64,000 bases of DNA from positions 498,501-562,500 of the forward strand of contig JAUIRK010000889.1 in NCBI GenBank assembly GCA_030549495.1, in the 5' to 3' direction. Shown in pieces: positions 24,501-36,500 of this stretch. This DNA comes from Nectonema munidae (Eukaryota > Nematomorpha > Nectonematoida > Nectonematidae). Each line of letters begins with the position of its first letter. The first letter of the stretch is position 1. The notes beneath the pieces were generated by a model. It was given only the letters and a program-made list of their open reading frames with translations. It was not told the DNA's origin and searched no databases. The position numbers and the translations under genes were made by a program.

Positions 24501-27500
24501 TTCTACCATACTCTTTCTCTATTCTCCTCATCAAAATGAAGCATATCAATTTTGTCCATTATTTACCAAATTTCCTAAAACAAATTTTTATTCCTTTCTT
24601 TGATATCAATTTTCATCATTCTAAGATTTAGTAAAAATAGTATTTCGGTTCCTACTTTAGCATTGTAATTCCCTTTCAGTCTCTTCTTTCATAGATTTCG
24701 ACATCTGTTTTATAGCAATTTTCTTGCTGTTCTTATAGGATTTTTTCGCTTCTTCTGTTTTTTCATGTTTCAAAATTTTGTAACATTTCTTTTTTCACGC
24801 TATATCATTCTTAACTTCTTCACTCCACAACCAAGTTACTCCGTGCACTGCTTTATTCCTGCTTATACCACAAACTTCCTTTGTTGCTTCGAGAGCACAG
24901 AATTTGAATTTGTCCCAACCTTGTTTTGATCCCAGAACCTATTTAACTTATCAGAAAAGAGCTCTTTAGTGTTTCCAATCTTCGATATTCATGATTCTAT
25001 TTTTTTTTCTTCTTCAATACTAACAAATGCATCACTATCAAACTATGCTAAAGTTCGCCAGAAATCACAAACATTTTTCACTTGCTTTCGCTTTTTCATA
25101 TCCATGAGGAAGAAATCAATTTGCGAAGAATTAGAAGATGAATGAAAAGTTTCTGTTCTTCTTTTTTTAAACCAAATATTTAGTATTGCTAAACTTTATT
25201 TTGAACATAATTCTAGTGCTAGTTTTCAAATAAAAAATAACAGAATTTTTCCCAGAGAACATTTCTCTTGATTCGTGATAACAGTGTAATAATTTGAAAA
25301 AAACTAGATTGGTAAAAATTTTTTAGTTTATTCTTACTTTTTATATTATAATTAATACAAGCAACGTGAGTTACTTAGTAAATTTTGTTATTTTTAATTA
25401 TTCATTTTATAACTTTTTCTCTGTTTTTTTGCATTTTTTATAAATGACATTAACATTAGTTTGTCTCTACTTTTTTCTGCTACTTTTGAGAAAGGAAAAC
25501 AGTAGACTTGTAAAAAATATAAATTGAATTTCGACTATTGTTCTTATTCATAAAAATACCATAAATTTTCAATTAGGTAGAGAACTTATTTTTTTACTTA
25601 TTTTGAAATGGGAATTAGATATAATAAACAGCGATAATCCAGATATCTTTATTTTATTGCACACAGTAATTCTTCTTTTTGTATTTTTTTCGTGATTATT
25701 AAACATTTATTTTATTTTTCTTATAGTCTCTTTATAGCAATTATTTCACTTTGTTATAATTATTGATTGTGTAACACATTTTTATTTTGATTATGAACAC
25801 GATGTGTTTGAAATTAAAATAAATTTTGTTCCAAATGTTTTTTTTTCTGCAATTTTATTCTATAGTATACAATTTGAGATGTATTCCTCTCTATTTTATA
25901 TTATATATACTTTAATACATTTTTCTATCATAAATATTTATTGAATTTATTCACCATTTTTTTTATTTAAGGTTTGGCTGATAAATCAAAATGGTAAAAA
26001 TGAACTTCCTGAGGCTTCTTTGGGACACTTTTTCAGTAAAGAATCTTATATTATTCGCTGGAGTTACAGTATTGCACGCAAGGCAGCTTGTAACATTTGG
26101 ACCGGCCAAGTTCGTGAACGAAATGAATTTGGATGTAAAAAAAGTGCCTACTTTTTGTGGCTAGGAAGTCAATCGTCTATACAGGATAAAGGACATACCG
26201 CTCTTTTCACTGTTGAAACAGATGTTGAAAAATGTCCGCAGGTTATTTACCATTTTATTATTTATTTAACACTTTGTAAAACAAAAATTTAGAGGCTAAC
26301 CATCCCCTTCCTTTTTCAATAGAAGTTCTATATATTTAAAGCAGATGCGTTTGATTTTTGGGTCACCACTTTCATACTGCTTCTCAAAGGGTTAAGATAA
26401 TTGTTTTCCGTTTTACAAACGGTCATTACTGACTATCGCATAACACAGACAACCTATTACAGAGAAATTGTGTAGATTTGTATTTAATATTTTTTATTAA
26501 TTTGATAGTTTATTTTTCTAATATTTAATTAGTAAAGAAAACTTTTTACTCTTAAAATTTTTTCAGGTTTCGGAATATAACAAAACATAAAATTTAAACG
26601 AATCTAAAAAAGGTAATTAAAGCTTCTTAGATAGTTAGTTTCAGTATAGCAAACAAATTAGTTTATTTTGAAATAATGTCTTTTACTAACTGACACAGTA
26701 TTATGTCTAGTGTTTTGATAGTCTATTTCATTTGTTTATCTTGCTTATCTGAAAACTGCATAATCCATTAGTAATTAATATTAGTAATTACTAAGGTTTT
26801 TTTCCGAAGATTCTATTTCTTTTTATTTTTTCGTATATTGATAAACTCAAAAACCGCTTAATAAAAGTTAAAATAAGGTTTTCTTTTTTATACAATATTT
26901 TAATAACATTTAGCTTTTTATGAAATAAATGCTTCAAAAAATGGTCAATTTTTTCTTTTATCTTTAAGAATTAAATTTTCTCTTATTAACAAGATGATAA
27001 TAATTTTAATGAAAATGATAATAAGTATACGTAATTAATTTGAGTTCAATATAAGTATCATTGTAATTATTGTGAAAAATTGAATATTTTTTCTTTCTGA
27101 TTTATCAATTTTTGGATCAATGGTATAAAGTACTACTTCACATGTATACTTACTTTTTGAAACATTTTCAGAGAGCATATTAGCTTATGTATATTTTTAA
27201 TTTTAAGAGGTGACATGTATATTTAATATAATATATGGAGATGGTTGAAAGTAATGGAAGTTTGAACAATCATATCCGAGATTTTTGTGCAGTTGATTCG
27301 AATAGAAAATACTTGCTTCAAAATAATATATTTTCTAGCCTTTGTTTAGAAGGAACATCATGCCTGAAATAGAAATTGGAAGTTGGAGAAGCAGAAGAAT
27401 AGTTGGGCGGGGGGGGGGGGGGGGCTAAAGTTTTTCTAAGCATCAAAGTGAAACAAGTTTTATTAAAATGTATGTGTGCAGAGTCATATGAGCAAACACG

Positions 27501-30500
27501 TCCAAGTTGTCAAGAGATGGACGCATTCCGTTGGTGTTATACAAATAATGTCTCAATTTATACATATCCAAAAAGGAAGTTGAGAGGGGAGGGGGGGGGG
27601 GGGTGGGTGGCTACGCCCCTGAAAACTGTGATGTTTTGGATTGTGGTACCAATAATAATAATATATTTATCATGTTCTGTATGTTTTTATTATTAAATTT
27701 GCAGATTCCTATAAGTGAAGGACAAGAGCCTCCTGCATTTTTGTCTATGTTAAATGGCTCAATGCTCTTGCACAAAGAAAGCAGAAGCGGCGTTTTGACG
27801 AACAAAACAACTCCTGTCATGTATGCCATTAAATGTTCTGAGGAGAAAGAAAGCGTTTTATTTCAAGTGTCTTTTTGTGCGTCCAATTTCAGAAGTAGAA
27901 GCTGTTTCATCATTCTCATTCCTGAAAATGAGAAAACATGCAAATTATTTCTGTGGTCTGGTTTATTCAGTAGCGAAATGATTCGCGAAACTACGTCATT
28001 TTATGCAAAATACATCTCAGAAACAAGTCCTTCAGAAATGCCATGTACGTTTGGTAAAAGTGTTGAAGTTGAAGAAATCTTGGAAGGTTGTGAACCCGAG
28101 TTTTTCAAAAAATTATTTACTTCTACCCCTCAACATTTTTCTTTGCAATACAACCAGCAAATGCGTAATTTCTTTTTCTATATCGTAATTTAAGAGGTTT
28201 TCGAAGTTTTGTGAATTTTATATTTATTATTTTATATAGTTAGTTAGTAAATTAATTAATTAGTAAATTAGTTACTTGGAGAGATAGTTTGATAGTTAAT
28301 TTAACAAAGACTTTTTTTTTCCTTACTATTTTTGTTCAATACGTTTTTTCAAGCTAAAAATAATTTCAAATTATGTATTATTACACATAATACATAAAGT
28401 TTTTTTCATATGTAAGAAAAAATAATTAGTTTAGTGATAAATTTTACTTTACCTCAAGTTAAATTAACGTTTACTTGTTAACTAGTAAATGTTTCAGTCA
28501 TATAAATTAGAAAATAATAATTTTATATAAAAATATAGTAAGCATGTATCCACATTCAACCTGTTGGTATTTAGACTTATCTAGAGAAGAAGAAATTTTT
28601 ACTCCTCGTCTCTTTCATCTAACGAGTTCAGCTTCTTCTTCAGGAGATCAATTACTAGCGATCCAGATTTTCAGTTCAATTCGAAGCAAAAAAATTGTTC
28701 AGCCTTTTCCCTTTTCACAAACTTCCCTAACTCTTGCCACTAAACCAAGTATTTTTATTCATTTTATGCAGTAACCAGATTTTTCTAAAATTGCTTACCC
28801 AAATAAAATGATCCACTAAACCTGGGAATGTTAATAATCGCAATCAATTCAATCATGCATAATATTTTATTTAAGAAATTATAGGTTTATTATTTGGTAA
28901 TTTATAAAAAAATCTTTCTTTGCAATCATACAATAAATGACCTCTCATTTTTAGTGTTCTTTGATTTGAAAACTTCGAATGATAAATATCTATATGGTTT
29001 TAATAAATTTTTTACAATGGCTGATGTCCCAGACTTTTTTTATTTATGATATATTTTGTTTCTTTTACTTATCAATTGTAATAGTTCAGCATTGGCCCAA
29101 CTTTCTTTCCTATTTTTAAGAAAAAATTTACGCTTAAAAAAACCTTCGAAGCACTTTTGAAAAAAGAAATTTTAGAATTAATCATTTCAATAACGTTTTC
29201 TGGATCTTCTCCTATTTGATTATAAAAAGTACTCTAGTCATATTTATTTACCATACTGATAATTTTATTTTCATCAAAATAAGAAACATTTTCAGATTTG
29301 TGAATAAATGACAGTTTCAAAGATAACATAATAGGATAATGATCCGAGATAGTTGTTTTAATTACAAAAGCTGAATGCTGAAATTGACACTTTGGTATAA
29401 ATATATTATCGATCAAAGTTGAACTATCAGGGCGCGTAGGTGTCGTTATTGTGGGTATAAAAGCATTGGAAACACATAGAGTAAAAAAATTTATTCACAG
29501 TGCTTTGCCCGAAATTTAGAAGGTTGAGTTTTAGTTAATACATCATTTTTGTTACATAATATTCTCATTTCCAGATTCAGTGAAATTTAAGTATATTATC
29601 TCAAAACGACATAATTGTAAATAAGTGTTGATGATCATAAAGTTGAGCACTTTCAAATATAAGCGATAATTTGTACTAATTTGTTCTATATTATGAATCT
29701 AGACATCTAACTTGTTTTAATTAAGTGATGATTTCAACTTTTCTTCAGGGTAAAATTTGGAATTTTACTAATATTTTAAATGTATTTTTTTTGGTCCACC
29801 TTCTTTTTTTTAGATTTTAAAGATTTTTTAAATATATTATTATTAGTGTAATTATCTTTTCTAATTTAAGTTTCTTTTTTGAAATTAAGTTCGTCATTTT
29901 GCTAATAGAGTTTTGTATTCATTAAAGTCTGTCTTCAGTTGGGTTGCTTTTAGATTTTTATTTTTTAATTTTATTTTTTAAATATTTATAATTAGCCAAA
30001 TTTATAATAAATTTGAAAAACTTAAAACAAAAAGAGAAAATATTAATATTGAAAAATTTTAAAAATAAATATTTAGTTATAAAAAATGTTTGTTGAAGGA
30101 TTTGATTTGAAAAAATGCAAATTATAAAAATTTGACACAAATTAATGAAATTTACCGATGCAAAAATACTGAGCGTGAAAATTTTTTTTAATGATGTTTG
30201 TGTTAGATTTTATCTATTTTAAATTCGAAAACTTCATAATCCATCTTGACAGACTTTAATGAATAAAAACTGAATTTGCAAAAAGGGGAAATAATCAGAA
30301 AAGGCAAACTTAAAATGGTATATAAATTTTAAGTATTCTTAATCTTGTGGTGATGTTAATTTTCTTTATCAAAATTAATCAAACCTGTCAAAGATATTTT
30401 TAATTATGACAGTCCATTCAGAATTTAACTTTATTTATAAAATTTGAAAAGTTTTTACACATAAATATATAATATATCAATTTTGATCTTCATTTTTTAT

Positions 30501-33500
30501 AAAAATTAAGCAATCTTATCCAACTATTTTCTTATCAAGTCGATAAAAAGAAATTTTATTAAAAATTATTTTAAAATATCATGATATAGAATATTAGTGT
30601 GTGCACTCTAACTAAATAGCTCTTTTGGGATTCTTATTCCTTAGTTTAGTTAACGTTTTTTACTAACCAAAGAGACAGCTTTAAACTAGGCATCTCGATA
30701 CGACCTCCTTACAAATATGTTATTGGCTTGTAATCTGTATGTCATTTCTTCTATACTACATATAGTACCTGAATTTGCTGTTCATTATATGATGATATTT
30801 CCATGCTACTCATTCTACTTTCATCAGGAGTTAATTTTCTTCAATCTGTGTTTTTTCAGTGATTTATTTAACACATAATTTTCCTGATCTTAGAACTTTC
30901 CTTTTGAAAATGAATGTTCTTGTGTTCCTATATTTTTTAACCGTATTATTCATCTGATATTAACAAATATGTCTCTGGATATCTGTTAAATAATCTTTCT
31001 TAAATATTTTCGTGATGCTCTTTAACTGATTAATTATTATCTTTTTTCAATTACAAAAAGTTATTCACCTCTATCATCTAGAAAAAATCTCGTTTTATGG
31101 TGAAATTCAATTCACATTATCAAATTTTCTTGACAGAGACTATATCTTCAAATATTGCCATCTGTCATAGTTATGGTAGTTCCAACCCCTAGAAAATTTT
31201 TAGATTTCTTATACATATTAGTGAGTTTATGATTGTAATCTAAGATAATAATATAAAAGCACAACGCTTTTTCATTCGCAAAGATTAGCCTCTTATTTAT
31301 CGTAAAATATTTTGAAAACACTCAATATTAGATGATTACACCATTTTTAACTTTATTAGAAAAAGGTAGGTATCCGTTTGGGCAAAATACATTCTTCTTT
31401 CTTAAAAGTATGGGAATTACTACGCTGACTATATAAGAGAGAGAGTCCTCATTAGTCAGTATTGCACTTTTCTTTTAATGCGCGTTTTCAATGTGCTTTC
31501 AGGCCTCTTTCTTCTCTCATACTCATCTTCAAAATATAACAAGTTGTTGATATCCAGAGAAAAAAATATGTAAAAATTATATTTGTACTAATCAATATAT
31601 AAGGATTTTATGAGAAATTTGACAGAAACCAAATCAAAACGAAAATTCTCATGCATGGAGAAACCAAAATTCAGGCAATTTTGCACCCTAATTGCCAAAA
31701 CGCAGTTCAAAAATGAAAAGAGCATTTTTGATTTAGTATAAAAAATTATTTTGTGAATGATTGTTTTCGGAGAGTTTGGGCTAATAAAAATTTAAAATCT
31801 ACAAAATGCACTGGAAGGCTATTCCAATCGTTAATACATCTACTAAGCAGCATTAGTATAAAATGTTTGAGCGTAATGCCAACTTTGTAGTCAATATTTT
31901 TTGATTATCCCTCTTACATACCGTATACTTCCTTTCTTCTTTTATGGATTATATGATATATTTAAATAAACTGTTTCTTTAATTCAATAAAGAGAAGTTA
32001 ATATTTATTTAAGGTATATTTATGTTGGATAGCTTGAAGACTGTTTGGTTATGGTTGAGTCATGTTCCATTTATTGCAAGTGGCAGTGATTCTCCTAAAA
32101 CCACAAAAGAAAACGAAGCACAAAAAGATGTAGATAGTAGTGATAAAGATCAAAATCACGATGAAAATGAGGATGAAAGTGTCATTCAAGTATCATGTGG
32201 TATTGGGTCTGCGTTATGCCGCTATAACTTGGAGAAGCGAGCTGCTATTGAATGTGTTTTGGACTTTAGTAAAAGTAATTTTACATAAATCTCCATGCAA
32301 AAATTAAATAATGTATTAAGAGACAGATAAGTTGCATCAAAAGTTTTTTTGTTTTGAACGTGGCGTTACTCTTAATAACCAAATACACCAAAATATGCCT
32401 AAATAAACTAAAATATTCCGAAACGGACCAAAATGTAACAAAATACACCAAATTATAATAAAATGTACCGAAATACACCGAAATATACCAACGTACACCA
32501 AAATGTACAGAAATACATAAAAATGTACCAAAATTTATCAATTTTATTATTAAAATATGTTGGACTATTAAATTGAAAATAAATTATAAATAATTTTTTT
32601 TTATCAATACTTGTAAGTGATGTTTATAGTTTTAAAAGTAAGATATAAAACTTGAGACTTGAATAAAGAGCTTTCTTTTTTTAAATTTAGATTTATTTCT
32701 CAAACTTTCTAATTTCAAAAAAATTTTCTAAAAATTTTAAAGCCTCGGACTCTCAATGATATAATTAATTTAAATATATTTATTTTTGTAAAAAATTTAA
32801 TAAGTGTAAAGAATTATATCTAATTAAATAATAGCTATTGATTTTTTCTATTGCTCCTTTACTTCTTCTCTTCCTCCACTTTTAGCGGATGTTCCTTTTT
32901 TTTTTATAGATAATATCGAAATGAAGTGTGTATCTCCAGATGATAAGATATGATAAGTTGTTTTCTCCATAAACCTATCAAACTCTTTAAATATTTCTTT
33001 TTTTCTAGGAGATTCTGAATGAAGCTCTATTATCTGAAGTTGTTTCAGTCTGACCGCTACTCTTCTTTGAATAATTTTTCTTCAGTTTTTTTATTAACAC
33101 CATAATCTTTCTAGTAAGCGAATTTTTTCGGAATTAAGCTCCTTACAACGTCATCAATTAAATTTCGCAATGCTAAACCATTGGTTTTATTAAAAAAAAA
33201 GTTCAATTAATGTTGTCTAATTTTGTATAATTTTGCGTGCAATTGCTTCTGATATTAAAGAAGAAACTTCAAAGCGAGCTAAAATGTTATTTAAATCCTT
33301 AGCACTTGATTCATCTTCAATTAATTCATTTGCTGCATCTATCCATTCCATTGGAGAAGGGTCTAAGACCAACAACCATAAATATTATCCTCATTAATAA
33401 GCAGAACATGCACACTACCTTCTTTACTTAACTTTTTTATATCTATTTTTAATTTTATAGAGTTTAAATATTTTTAAATTGCTTTAGAGAAATATAACGA

Positions 33501-36500
33501 GCAAATGTGTTTATTTTGTATAAAACAAATTTTTTCCTTATAAGAGTTAGAAAATTTTTGTATGAATTCTTACCAAATCTCTCTTGCACAGTGTGACATG
33601 GATCTCATTTAACGGAACTAGCGTATTCGCAACGTAAGCATCCGTAATTTTATTAAATTGACTTTAGACTAAACCAAGTTTTAATTTTATTCAGGGTAAA
33701 AAAAAAGGCTTCAATTACCATAATTTTATTTTGAGAATAATGATGCATAACAAGAGTTATTATCTTTTGAAATTTGATAAATTTTATTCGTATATGCAAC
33801 GAAATAATAAGAAAATTACATTTGAAAATAATTAGATGATGAATTTAGACTTTAAAAATCTAAAATTAATACAAATTATAACCATAAGCTACCGAAGACT
33901 AAGGAAACTTTGCCTCCCGAGAAAAATTATTTTATATTTTTATACGCTATAGAGAATATTTGCTTTCTTGTTTCAAATTCAATTAAAAAGAGAAAATTAA
34001 CAAAATTGTCATACTTTTAAATCAAAATTGAAAAAAACATGTGAAAAATTGAATATTTTATCAAAAACTATTGTTTAATTTTTTTTAAAATTAGATTATT
34101 CATTTTTAAAATAGGCTGGGACAAGCAGTAAAATTATTACACACGATTCATTTTTTCTTAAATTTTTGTAAAGTATAAAAATCCAATAATTTATATAAGA
34201 TTTTAATCTACAAGAAAAATCATAATGGCGTTCACTTTGTTTATATGTTATATTTTGGAGAAACTCTAATTTATTTTTCAAGAATTTAGTGGATTAGATA
34301 AAATAAAAATATACTAAGCTAATGTTTTTTTTTGAATTTAGAAGTCAATGTTTCTCAAGAAGTGCCGAAAATGAAGATAATTTTTGAAGGCTATGAACCA
34401 ATGGAATTCACAAATAATTTTCCTTTTTGGCAATACTCGCGAAGACCCCTAAAAGATGATGAAACTGTAAGCTTTTTTTTTAGATATTCAAAAAAATTTG
34501 CTGCAGTTAATAATTTGACTCATAATGTGTTTGAAATAAAAATATATTAATAAATAAATAACTCTCTGATATAATTACTCTAATCTTTTTACAGCCATGA
34601 TTAATAATACTTTAAGCGAGGTATTAAACTTATGACCTACTTTTAAGCTTTCATATAATAAATACCAATTTTATTGGTCTTTTGGATCAAAAATATTGCC
34701 AAAAAAATCTTTTATTTTCAAATAAAATGTACTGTTTTTGTCTTTTCTAACTCCTTCATGGTGCGTTTTGTTTAAATTTTTCAAGTTTGGAGAGGTTAAA
34801 AACCTCATATAAGTATACAATATACATAATTTACGTTAAACTCGCCCTTTTTAACAATATTAAATTGATTAAGAGTAAATTGAGATTTCTTGTTTCTGAT
34901 AATATCATTTATGATTTCGCAAACCTGAAACCTTGAAAGATAGTGCTCTTATTTAATTTCGTTCATACTCACTCAAAAAATAAAGCAAGATAAAATAAAT
35001 AATATCGTTGATATTAAAAATTGCTCACATATTTAAAATAAATAAATATGTCGTCCATAACTATAAACCTCATTTCTTAATTATAACAAATATAAAAAAT
35101 TGTAAAAACTGGACACTTTATTGCTGATTTTGCTAACTATTAGTTTCGAAGTATAAACTCCTTTTTCAAAGCAAATATATAAATGATAAAATAGTTAATA
35201 AGATAAAGATATAAATAAATATGGCATACATATATATATATCAGCTTATTCCGCCCTATTATAATTTAGACGAAATAAGCCTTATTATAATTTAGGAAAA
35301 CTTGACTATTCCCATAATGAACTTGAAAAGGTATAGTTAGCAAAATCAGCAATAAAGTGTCCAGTTTTTACAATTTTTTATATTTGTTATAATTATTTCA
35401 CCTCAATGGGCATATCTGTCAAAGATTTTGTTTCTCATTTCTTAAGTATCCATTAATTATATAAACAAGTTTATATCAATTTATTTGAATTAATTTCATA
35501 TGTATTGACAATAAAAGTTCGCAATAAAAATTCTAATTTCCCATATTGCCAAGTGAACTCATATTTTTCATTTTAAGCATAATATCATGTTTCCTCTAAT
35601 GTAGTGTAAATACAACACACACGTGTTAATTGTTAAAGGTCCTTTATAGATGAATTAAAAATATTTTAATCCTGCTTAATCTTGGGAATCCTTCATAGTC
35701 TGAACAAATTTTTATTTTTCCAGTTTTGCTAAATTCAGTCTTAATACATTTCAATAATCAGAATCCTTTTAAATTGAAACTTTAAACACCTTTTTTTTCA
35801 ATTGGCACAATTTTATAATCTTTTGTAAAAATTAATATTATAATATTTTAAAAAAATATATTGCATAACATTTAATATAGTTTGTTTAATTAATTTCAAG
35901 TTTTTAGTTTAAAATATTTAAATAGATTTGAAATAGAAAAGAATAGTATTATGTAAGATACCATAAAAAGTTGTTAAGAACTTAAAAACTATAACTATAT
36001 TTAATTTAAACTTCGTAATCTAGTTTTTTCACTATCCAAGTGAATTTTGAGAATTTTTTTTTGAATTTCTAATAATCCACTGTATTTTTACTCCAGAAAA
36101 TTCATTTTTGTCCCCAAATTTTATTTTAGAATATGTAACGTGGCTGTATTTAGTATTCCTCTCGAAGTGTCGATCCAATTCGGTTTACTTATTTGCGAAG
36201 ACCGTAGGAAACACTGCCAAACAGCCTGCAATATAATAACCTACTAAAATGATAGAAGATATGGAGGAAAAATAATACTTGAAACGACCACTCGAATATA
36301 CCTCATACTCCTTTTTGGTTAACAAGGGTCCCTATATATTGTCAGTCCTAGAAACAACTTTATTGTCGGTCCAGATGGTCTGGGTTCGATTCCCTATCAC
36401 GACTATCCCTACCTTCTCTCTAGTTCTTGAAAATTATTCTTCCGTTTGATACGATAGCGACAAATAAAAAACTATTATTAATTGGGAGTAAAGTTACTAT

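Noticed and set aside
32281-32541. Minus-strand frames with repeated Tyr/Phe (VYFGTF)
   Set aside because: They arise from the 11-bp minisatellite, whose period leaves frames open by chance.
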